This document shows positions 1-6,651 of a stretch of DNA of 41,138 nucleotides, piece by piece. Each line of letters begins with the position of its first letter. The first letter of the stretch is position 1. Below the pieces are notes generated by a model that saw only the letters and a program-made list of their open reading frames with translations, searched no databases and had not been told where the DNA came from. This DNA comes from Bacteroidaceae bacterium (GTDB taxonomy: Bacteria > Bacteroidota > Bacteroidia > Bacteroidales > Bacteroidaceae): contig JAILKU010000085.1 of the NCBI GenBank assembly GCA_024693505.1, forward strand, positions 1-41,138. The letters are read 5' to 3'. Position numbers and translations under genes: made by a program.

Positions 1-1
1 C

Positions 2-3000
2 CGTCCGAAGCCGCTCGGACAACCGCAGCCCACCGACGGCATCCTGTCGGCAGGCGACGAGCTGAGCATCCTCTTCAACGAGGCCATCCTGAACGGCGAG
101 CTGACGAAGGACAAGAACTTCCGCATCACGGGTGTGCTCAATGGCTCCGAGGTGGCCCATCAGACGGCACTCGAACTGGAGAACACTGCACAGACCGCTG
201 CCACCGAGGCCAGCATCAACCTGGCAGGCAAGGACTTCTCCATTGATATGTGGGTGAAGGCCAACGGCGCAGGCACATTGCTGAGCCACGGTACCGGTTC
301 GCAGAAGCTGATTGTGGGCGTGGATGCCAACAGCAAGCTTGAGGTCAAGATCGGTGACCAGACCTATACCTCTCTTAATGATGTACCGCTGAACCAGTGG
401 GCATTCCTGACGCTGAGCCTGACGGCAGACGGCAAACTCAACGCCAGCGTGGCAGCAGGTAGCGGAACCACTACGCTGTTCAACGAACTGGCAGCCTCCG
501 CCTACGAAGGCAACGGCCCGCTTGCCGTGGGTCGGCAGATGACTGGCGCCATGCACGAACTCCTTCTCTGGGACGAGGTGCGCGACGTAGCCACCGCCCT
601 ACAGCAGCGTTCTGTGACGAAGACACCGTCAACACAAGGACTTATCGGCTACTGGAAGATGGACGAGGGCGAGGGTTCCGTCATCACCGACTATGCCCGC
701 AACCGCCAAATGACGATGGCGGCCGAGACGTGGCACATCGAGAATGAGAACAAGGCCGTTGCCCTTGACGGCAACCACTTCATCGGCATTAACACATCGG
801 AGATTCCGCCCATGCCGCAGGACGACTACGCTGTGGAGCTGTGGGTGAAAGCCGACGCTCAAACTGGTGAGGCCCAGCTGCTCCAGATGGGTGAGGTAGG
901 CCTTGTTATCAATACTGAAGGAAATCTTCAGTTAGAGAGCAACAACTCTCAGCTTTCAACGCTCAACTCTAAACTGAATGACAACGCCTGGCATCATGTA
1001 GCCCTGAGCGTACTGCGCGGCGGCAATGCCAACATCTTTGTCGACGGGGAGTCGAAGGCTTCCGTCAGCGCCGACAAGGTTGGCTCACTGGGTAGCGACC
1101 AGCTGCTTATCGGTGCCCGCCGCACGTTGCAGGACGTGCAGCAGAGCCAAGTGCTCTACACCTACGACCGCCCGCTGACCGCCACCATCGACGAGGTGCG
1201 CGTCTGGAATGCGACGATGAACGGCAACCAGCTGAAGAAGCAACGCAAGGTGCGCCTCACGGGCACTGAGCCTGGTCTCGTGGCCTACTATCCCTTCGAG
1301 GAGAAAACGCTTGACGGCCAGAACCAAGTTATCACCAACGGTAGTGCCGCCGACCTTTGCGGTAGCACCCACACCGCACAGCTTAGTGTGCTCGGCGGTT
1401 CTCCCGATGAGGTCTCTACCTTCACCGACACCGCTCCCGCCCTCCGAGTAAAGCCTGAGGAGGAGAACGTCAACTTCACATTCACGGCTTCGGACAACAA
1501 GATTGTGATTGAGTTAGACGAGGAGCCTGCCCGCATAGAGGGAACAACACTGAACTTCACCGTGCGCGACGTTCATGACCAGAACGGCAACCTTTCCGAG
1601 CCCGTCACCTGGAGCGCATACATCAACCAGAACCCGCTGTCGTGGAAGGAGAGTTCAGTAAGTTGCGTCGCCAACGTTAATGACGGGACAAGTCTGACTG
1701 CTACCATCATGAACAAGAGCGGCAAGGCACAGACGTGGACACTCAGCGGCATGCCGTCATGGATGACCGCAGACCCGGAGTATGGCCAGTTGTCGGCCCT
1801 GAGCAATCAGACCGTCACCTTCACCATCAGTAGCGCCGCACCCATTGGCAAGCACGAGCAGACTGTCTACCTGACAGGCAGCGACGGCATTAAGACACCA
1901 CTCACACTGAACATCACCATCAAGGCCGATGAGCCTGATTGGAGCGTTATTGCCGGAAACTATGAGAACTCGATGAACGTCATCGGTCGGCTGCGCATTC
2001 TTGACGTGCCGAGTGAAGACACAGGCGACATGGTCGGCGTATTCATCGACAATGAATGCCGTGGTGTGGCACGACCTGAATATGAGCCGAGCTACGACTG
2101 CTACTTTGTGACGATAGACATCTATGGCAATTCTACCGATGAGGGCAAGCCTCTGACGTTCAAGGCCTATGATGCCTCGACAGGTGTTATCTATCCCGTT
2201 GTAAGAACGGCAGAGAGCCTGGCGTTCGTGTCGAACACACTGAAGGGAGACTACGATGACCCGCTTCTCTTGAACGCTATAGACATGATGGAACAGGAAA
2301 TGGCACTGAACAAGAACTGGTCGTGGCTGTCGCTCTATGTAGAACCGGACGACATGACTGTTCCTGCGGTGTTCGCCGACATAGCAAGTTCCGTGAACAC
2401 GGTGAAGAGCCAGAACAGCTTCATGATGCGGTCAGGCAGCAAGTGGCTCGGCAGGACACTGACAATGACCAACCAGGACATGTATAAGGTCAAGATGAAC
2501 GAGGCGAACACTCTGGACATCATCGGACGAAAAGTGAACCCGCAGAATAAATCCATTACACTGAGAGTGGGATGGAACTGGGTGGCCTACAACGGTTCGC
2601 AGACTATCAGCGTGACCGATGCTTTGGCTGACATGTCTCCGCAGAACGGCGACTACATCAAGGGCCAGTCGAACTTTGCCACCTACAAGAACGGCAAGTG
2701 GATGGGTACGCTGAAGTCACTCACTCCTGGTCAGGGCTATATGATCCAGGTTCAGGAAAGCAGGACCTTCTGTTATCCGAACGTTTCTGCCGGCTCTTCC
2801 GGTTCCCGCCGTAGCGTGAAGATGTTGGAAGAGGAACTGCCTACTATATTCAATCCGGCAGACTACAGCGAGTATCCAGGCAACATGACCATCATTGCCG
2901 AGGTGCGTATCAACAACGTACCTGCTTCCGGCATCGAAGTGGGTGTGTTTGCCGGTGAGCAGTGCCGCAGCGCAGCAGTGTCTGACGATCAGGGATTGGT

Positions 3001-3298
3001 GTTCCTGACCGTTCCTGGTGAAGGCCGTACACAGCTGACTTTCCGCATAGCCGACGGTAATGAGGTGGCCAGCACCGGCCAGACGTTGGAGTATGTTGAT
3101 GACGCCATCTGTGGCAGCATCGACAACCCGCTTGTTATTAACGGTGTATTAACAGGCATTAGCATCGTAACCGACGATGCTGCCGACGGTAAGTTATATG
3201 ACTTGCAGGGTCGCCGCGTCTATAAGACAAATGGCAACCGTCAGTTACAGAACAAAGATGTGTATATCCAAAGCAATGGCAAGAAAATCTTAAAATAA
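2..3298 (+). CDS. Large LamG-domain surface protein with T9SS-like tail (5' truncated by window)
   Basis: The frame is open from base 2, so the true start lies upstream. The first residues (GDELSILFNEAI) resemble the end of an SbsA-type Ig-like domain. Two LamG/concanavalin-like jelly rolls follow, at about nt 200-640 and 770-1270, each with a D-x-W-V-K-A type strand and a W-x-H/F-x-x-L strand. Next come a BACON-like segment (about 1640-1920; G-M-P-S-W-M), an ECRG module (about 1950-2280), two tryptophan-rich repeats (about 2310-2770; NWSWLS and GWNWVAYNG) and a second ECRG-type module (about 2860-3150). The last 40 residues (YDLQGRRV ... VYIQSNGKKILK) match the Por/T9SS sorting tail of Prevotella-type proteins, so export across the outer membrane is inferred. 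The next gene starts 12 nt later and shares the module, so the two are probably one operon. The ligand is unknown, although LamG domains often bind glycans. Confidence 0.85.
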   Translation, partial: RPKPLGQPQPTDGILSAGDELSILFNEAILNGELTKDKNFRITGVLNGSEVAHQTALELENTAQTAATEASINLAGKDFSIDMWVKANGAGTLLSHGTGSQKLIVGVDANSKLEVKIGDQTYTSLNDVPLNQWAFLTLSLTADGKLNASVAAGSGTTTLFNELAASAYEGNGPLAVGRQMTGAMHELLLWDEVRDVATALQQRSVTKTPSTQGLIGYWKMDEGEGSVITDYARNRQMTMAAETWHIENENKAVALDGNHFIGINTSEIPPMPQDDYAVELWVKADAQTGEAQLLQMGEVGLVINTEGNLQLESNNSQLSTLNSKLNDNAWHHVALSVLRGGNANIFVDGESKASVSADKVGSLGSDQLLIGARRTLQDVQQSQVLYTYDRPLTATIDEVRVWNATMNGNQLKKQRKVRLTGTEPGLVAYYPFEEKTLDGQNQVITNGSAADLCGSTHTAQLSVLGGSPDEVSTFTDTAPALRVKPEEENVNFTFTASDNKIVIELDEEPARIEGTTLNFTVRDVHDQNGNLSEPVTWSAYINQNPLSWKESSVSCVANVNDGTSLTATIMNKSGKAQTWTLSGMPSWMTADPEYGQLSALSNQTVTFTISSAAPIGKHEQTVYLTGSDGIKTPLTLNITIKADEPDWSVIAGNYENSMNVIGRLRILDVPSEDTGDMVGVFIDNECRGVARPEYEPSYDCYFVTIDIYGNSTDEGKPLTFKAYDASTGVIYPVVRTAESLAFVSNTLKGDYDDPLLLNAIDMMEQEMALNKNWSWLSLYVEPDDMTVPAVFADIASSVNTVKSQNSFMMRSGSKWLGRTLTMTNQDMYKVKMNEANTLDIIGRKVNPQNKSITLRVGWNWVAYNGSQTISVTDALADMSPQNGDYIKGQSNFATYKNGKWMGTLKSLTPGQGYMIQVQESRTFCYPNVSAGSSGSRRSVKMLEEELPTIFNPADYSEYPGNMTIIAEVRINNVPASGIEVGVFAGEQCRSAAVSDDQGLVFLTVPGEGRTQLTFRIADGNEVASTGQTLEYVDDAICGSIDNPLVINGVLTGISIVTDDAADGKLYDLQGRRVYKTNGNRQLQNKDVYIQSNGKKILK
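943..976 (+). repeat. Heptamer-repeat insertion inside the LamG gene
   Basis: Five consecutive 7-nt words (CAACTCT, CAGCTTT, CAACGCT, CAACTCT, AAACTGA-like) encode the low-complexity stretch NNSQLSTLNSKLND inside the second LamG domain, between two predicted strands. The reading frame is kept. I recognise very similar NSQLSTLNS strings from many unrelated Prevotella and Bacteroides proteins, which suggests a mobile or expanding DNA word rather than a protein motif; that is recall, not a search. Confidence 0.6.
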
Positions 3299-3310
3299 TT
3301 AACAAGACTT

Positions 3311-4483
3311 ATGAAAAAAACAATGAAATGGAGCGCAATGCTGCTGGCAGGCCTGTTGCTATGGCCTGCCGGCGCCGCCGCGCAAGAGACTGATGAAGTG
3401 TTTGAGAATCGTGTGGACCCCACTCATGTATTCCCGCAGGTTAATCGTACGAAGTACGGCAGCAACATGAGTATGTTGGCAGTGGTGAAAAGGGATGGTA
3501 CGACGTTAAGCGAGGTAAGCGAGAATACCATTGTCGCTGTCTTTTCCGGTGACGAGATTCGTGGCAAAGATATTATCTATGCCGATCAGGACAACATGGC
3601 CTTCGTCACCATCTATGGTGAAAGTACAGAGACGCTGACCTTCAAGGTCTATTGGGACGGAGTCATCTATGACTGTGGTGGAAGTGCAACGTTTGCCAGT
3701 GATGGCTTTATCGGTGCTATAGATTCCCCCTATGAACTGGATATTTCACCAGTCAGTCTGGCCGACAATGCCAGCAATACTGAGACGCTGACAACGTGGA
3801 ACACTAAGACCCGCGATGTCGTTCTTACTGACCGCACGCTCTATAAGGACGACGCGTGGAACACCTTGTGCCTGCCGTTCGACGTGACCCTCATCGGCAG
3901 TCCTCTCGACGGAGCCGAGGCCCGCACCTTGGAATCGGCCAGTCTCAGCGATGCCGGTGAACTGACGCTCAACTTCGGCAATGAAGTGACTACCCTCTCG
4001 GCCGGCGTGCCCTATATCATCAAGTGGTCTGCCGCTACCGACCTCGATAACCCGGTCTTCAGAGGGGTGACCGTCAAGAACACCTCGCCGACGGCGGTAA
4101 CCAGCACGGACGGGAAGGTGAAGTTCGTGGGCCAGTACGCCCCCTTTGAGATAGTGGCCAATGACGCTGTGCTTTCTGAGAATCAGGGACATCTGAATGA
4201 GATTATCCTGCTGGGTTCGGGGAATACGCTGGGGTATGCCTCGGCTTCGAGGACGTTGCACACTTTCCGCGCCCACTTCGAGGTGCCTGTAGGCAGCGGC
4301 GCGGTGAAGGAATTCAGGATGAACGTTGGTGGCGAAACAAGCATCATTTCAATTGACAATGGACAATTGACAATGGACAATGAGGCTGGAGCTTGGTACG
4401 ACCTGAGCGGCAGGAAACTCGATGGGAAGCCGGCGCAGAGCGGCATCTATATCAAAAATGGACGTAAAATCGTAATCAAATAG
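3311..4483 (+). CDS. Secreted protein with ECRG-like module and T9SS-like tail
   Basis: 390 residues. The N-terminus is a signal peptide (MKKTMKWSAMLLAGLLLWPAGAAAQ, cleavage likely after AAA or AQ). Residues about 45-145 (SNMSMLAVV ... VFSGDEIRGK ... VTIYGES ... LTFKVYWDG ... IGAIDSPYEL) repeat the module seen twice near the end of the upstream protein. The middle is a beta-rich region that I cannot assign. The C-terminus (AWYDLSGRKL ... SGIYIKNGRKIVIK) is the Por/T9SS sorting tail. It starts 12 nt after the LamG gene and is followed 12 nt later by a small peptide gene, so it is the middle of a three-gene unit closed by a terminator at 4652. Probably surface or secreted; no enzymatic motif is seen. 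Confidence 0.82.
   Translation: MKKTMKWSAMLLAGLLLWPAGAAAQETDEVFENRVDPTHVFPQVNRTKYGSNMSMLAVVKRDGTTLSEVSENTIVAVFSGDEIRGKDIIYADQDNMAFVTIYGESTETLTFKVYWDGVIYDCGGSATFASDGFIGAIDSPYELDISPVSLADNASNTETLTTWNTKTRDVVLTDRTLYKDDAWNTLCLPFDVTLIGSPLDGAEARTLESASLSDAGELTLNFGNEVTTLSAGVPYIIKWSAATDLDNPVFRGVTVKNTSPTAVTSTDGKVKFVGQYAPFEIVANDAVLSENQGHLNEIILLGSGNTLGYASASRTLHTFRAHFEVPVGSGAVKEFRMNVGGETSIISIDNGQLTMDNEAGAWYDLSGRKLDGKPAQSGIYIKNGRKIVIK
4350..4384 (+). repeat. Heptamer-repeat insertion just before the sorting tail
   Basis: Five 7-nt words in a row (CAATTGA, CAATGGA, CAATTGA, CAATGGA, CAATGAG) encode IDNGQLTMDNE immediately before the T9SS-like tail. The period is exactly 7 nt, so the peptide would repeat only every 21 nt. 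Strings such as NGQLTMDN are familiar from many Prevotella proteins at the same place, linker to sorting tail. This is the same design (CAA-headed heptamers) as the insertion at 943-976 in the previous gene. Confidence 0.65.
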
Positions 4484-4495
4484 GAGGACAGTGAT

Positions 4496-4633
4496 ATGAA
4501 AAAGAAAAACTATGAGAAACCCGAACAGAGGGTGATAAGACTACAGCCCTGCCGGATGTTAGCACAGAGCGGCGGTGCAGTGCGTAGTGTCACTGGTGAA
4601 TGGATTTGGGGCATTCCCACTTACGACCGTTAG
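4496..4633 (+). CDS. Small peptide of the Y-x-x-P-E family (45 aa)
   Basis: The ATG at 4496 opens a 45-residue frame beginning MKKKNYEKPEQRVIRLQ, with stop TAG at 4631. It lies 12 nt after the upstream T9SS-like gene and 18 nt before a strong hairpin terminator, so it is probably the last gene of that operon. Its first half aligns with the other small peptide at 12343: both carry KK-x-Y-x-x-P-E-x-R-V-x-x-L-Q, then L-x-Q-S. The second half is unrelated (GGAVRSVTGEWIWGIPTYDR). There is no signal peptide or membrane segment. Such Y-x-x-P-E peptides are common unannotated neighbours of surface-protein genes in Bacteroidales; their function is not known to me. The conserved front plus variable tail would fit a leader/core layout, but no modifying enzyme is nearby. 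Confidence 0.65.
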   Translation: MKKKNYEKPEQRVIRLQPCRMLAQSGGAVRSVTGEWIWGIPTYDR

Positions 4634-4651
4634 GCCGGAGGGGCATTGAAT

Positions 4652-4690
4652 AAATCGGGGGCGAGGTCATCATGGTCTCGTCCCCGATTT
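4652..4690 (+). terminator. Hairpin terminator of the LamG / T9SS / peptide operon
   Basis: Arms AAATCGGGGGCGAG (4652-4665) and CTCGTCCCCGATTT (4677-4690) pair over 14 bp with an 11-nt loop. The single non-Watson-Crick pair is G-U when read as plus-strand RNA but C-A as minus-strand RNA, which favours plus-strand function. The sequence after it is T-rich (TTGTTTTCGTCTTCGTTTTTT from 4701). Confidence 0.75.
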
Positions 4691-4729
4691 GTGTAAAGCC
4701 TTGTTTTCGTCTTCGTTTTTTACGCGAGG

Positions 4730-4773
4730 CGGGTCTAGTAAAATTTACACCCGGGTCTAGATAAATTTACCGC
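4730..4773. repeat. Two-unit 22-bp array (CGGGTCTAG family), convergent gap
   Basis: Two units start at 4730 and 4752, exactly 22 bp apart. Each has CGGGTCTAG followed by an AT-rich TAAATTTAC-type half. The core ACCCGGGTCT at the unit junction is nearly self-complementary. The same core family returns at 27296-27361. It sits between two convergent genes (the peptide gene and the minus-strand nuclease-fold gene). Confidence 0.6.
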
Positions 4774-4865
4774 CCTTTTCGCGTTCCTTTTTCGTTGACA
4801 GTGCAAAGGTACGATAGTTTCTTGGCGCTTTCTCCCGGGGTATCATGGCACTATCCCCGTGGGGG

Positions 4866-6563
4866 TTAGCGTAGTACCTTCTTGCCATTTCGTATATATA
4901 TGCCCCTCTGCATCCGGCTTACGCGGCGTCCGGAGAGGTCATAGACGGCCTTTGGACGGCAGGCGGGGGAGAGGGGCTGGCATATCGGGGTGAGTGCCTC
5001 CCGGCGGGCCTGGCTCAGTGCCTTAGTGGCCTGGCGGAGGGCGGTGACCTGGGCGGCGGTGACGGTGCCCTTGGCCAGTGCGTCCCCGGTCTCGCCGATG
5101 AGTGCTTCCAGCTGGTCTGCCGCTTCGGAGATCTGCGGTGTGGCATAGCGCTCGCTGGTCTCCTGAGGCACGTTCTCGTACATCTGGAATTCTGAGAGGC
5201 TGAACTGCGGACTGCCGTTGCGGAGCTTCTCGGCGGGGGTATGCATGACGCTGAAGCGGACATAGGTGTAGGGGCGGTGCAGGGCGATGTTATCGCTCGC
5301 GTAGGAGCGCAGCGGGACGTCGGCGAAGTCGTGCAGCAGGGTGATGTAGTCCCATTGCTGTCCGTCGTTCGAGGCGGTGATCAGCACGTCCTGCCAGCGG
5401 TCTGCGGGACCGTACTCGTCATGGTTGCGGCGGGTGTAGTTGAAGCGGAAATCGGATACGGCTCTGCGCAGCTTTACCTGAAGATAATGAGGCTGGGCGG
5501 GCGGCGTGGATGAGTAGAGGGAGTGGACGTAGGTGTCGGTCCTTCCGTCGAGTACGTTGGAGAGGGGCGTAGAGGGCTCCACGCCGTCGCTGCTGAGCTG
5601 TGTGGCGCTTGTGATAAGCTTGATGTGGTTCTTGGTGTAGTCATAGAGGCTGTCCAGCAGTGTCCATGCCTCGGAAAGGGCGCCGCGGGCGTTGTCCTCG
5701 GCGGAAGTGGTGAAGGAGACGTCGGCCCAGAGGGGGTCGTGGTCGGAGAGCCAGAAGCCGTCGTCGCGCTTGCGGTTGTCCCACTGTGCGTATGAGCAGC
5801 TCACGCCTCGCGTGGCAAGGATGTAGTCGATGCCTCCGTCGTAGGCGGCGGTGCCGTGCTGGTAGTGGCGGTGGGTGCGGGCGGTGGTCCACATGTCCTT
5901 CATCAGAAGCTTGTAGTTCAGGGCATAGCTGTAGTTGTCCTCGGCGCGGCCCATGTTGAAGTCGCCGGTGAAGAAATGGGGCAGGGCAGTTCCGAAGCGC
6001 TGGTTGAGCTCCAGCATGTGGGGCTTGATGATCTTCAGCTGTGCCTGTCGCACGGCCGGGGTGTCGTAGCTGAGGTGTGTATTGGTGTAGAGAAAGCGTG
6101 CGCCGCTGGCCTTGTCCTCGAAGAGCGCCCAGGTGGCAATGCGGAAGTGGGTGGAGCCCTCGACCTTGCTGTGGACGTCGGGGGTCTCGGTAAGCCAGTA
6201 GTTGCCGGAGTCGAGGCAGTAGAAGCGGTCGGTCCGGTAGAGGATGGCTGTGTATTCGCCGCGCTCTGCCCCGTCGTCGCGTGCCGTGCCCACCATGGCA
6301 TAGCGGGGCATTCCCACGAGCATAGAGGCCAGGACGGTGCGGTCGGGCTCCTGCATGCCCAGGAGGTCGGGCTTCACCTCGTCCATATAGCGCTGAATGG
6401 CCAGGGCGCGGTTCTCCCAGGTGTTGCGGCCGTTGCCGTCGGATTCCTGGATGTTACCGTGCGGCACGTTGAAGGTCATGATGCGTATCTTCTCGGTCGC
6501 CGCGTTCAGCGTGGCAAGTGCTCCCGTCAGGAGGAGCAGCATGAAAAGGAGTTTCTTCTTCAT
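4866..6563 (-). CDS. Exported endonuclease/exonuclease/phosphatase-fold protein with discoidin domain and T9SS-like tail
   Basis: I chose the ATG at 6563, which gives a clean signal peptide (MKKKLLFMLLLLTGALATLNAA) and 565 residues; an upstream ATG at 6608 lies inside a hairpin and would spoil it. Residues about 24-285 form an EEP (DNase I/sphingomyelinase-like) domain: MTFNVPHG, MQEP with the metal-binding Glu, NTHLS, TGDFN, DYILAT and SDHDPLWADV are all present, so a metal-dependent phosphodiesterase is likely. Residues about 315-465 resemble an F5/8 type C (discoidin) carbohydrate-binding domain (NVLDGRTDTY ... WQDVLITASNDGQ). A helical FIVAR-like spacer and the tail VYDLSGRRV ... GIYIRNGKKVLR follow. 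The substrate could be nucleic acid, phospholipid or a phosphorylated sugar; the sequence does not decide. It lies 88 nt downstream of the GLUG gene, with no promoter box seen in the gap. Confidence 0.82.
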   Translation of the reverse strand: MKKKLLFMLLLLTGALATLNAATEKIRIMTFNVPHGNIQESDGNGRNTWENRALAIQRYMDEVKPDLLGMQEPDRTVLASMLVGMPRYAMVGTARDDGAERGEYTAILYRTDRFYCLDSGNYWLTETPDVHSKVEGSTHFRIATWALFEDKASGARFLYTNTHLSYDTPAVRQAQLKIIKPHMLELNQRFGTALPHFFTGDFNMGRAEDNYSYALNYKLLMKDMWTTARTHRHYQHGTAAYDGGIDYILATRGVSCSYAQWDNRKRDDGFWLSDHDPLWADVSFTTSAEDNARGALSEAWTLLDSLYDYTKNHIKLITSATQLSSDGVEPSTPLSNVLDGRTDTYVHSLYSSTPPAQPHYLQVKLRRAVSDFRFNYTRRNHDEYGPADRWQDVLITASNDGQQWDYITLLHDFADVPLRSYASDNIALHRPYTYVRFSVMHTPAEKLRNGSPQFSLSEFQMYENVPQETSERYATPQISEAADQLEALIGETGDALAKGTVTAAQVTALRQATKALSQARREALTPICQPLSPACRPKAVYDLSGRRVSRMQRGIYIRNGKKVLR

Positions 6564-6582
6564 ATAGGGGCGGAAAAGGAAA

Positions 6583-6615
6583 CGGGGGTGCGCCATAGTC
6601 AGCGGCACACCCCCG
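6583..6615 (-). terminator. Strand-specific hairpin between the GLUG gene and the EEP gene
   Basis: Arms CGGGGGTGCGCC (6583-6594) and GGCACACCCCCG (6604-6615) flank a 9-nt loop. Read as minus-strand RNA all 12 positions pair, one as U-G. Read as plus-strand RNA one pair becomes C-A. The minus strand, which is the coding direction of both neighbours, is therefore favoured. On that strand it is followed by a modest GTTTCCTTTTCC run. It may end the GLUG transcript or only attenuate read-through into the EEP gene. Confidence 0.55.
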
Positions 6616-6651
6616 TCACTAAGGATAAAAGATTGCTTCAGGGTGAAGGCA

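Noticed and set aside
4804-4811. Minus-strand -7 box (TACCTTTG) in the convergent gap
   Set aside because: No -33 TTTG at 19-21 nt and no minus-strand gene downstream before the plus-strand operon; probably chance or a remnant.
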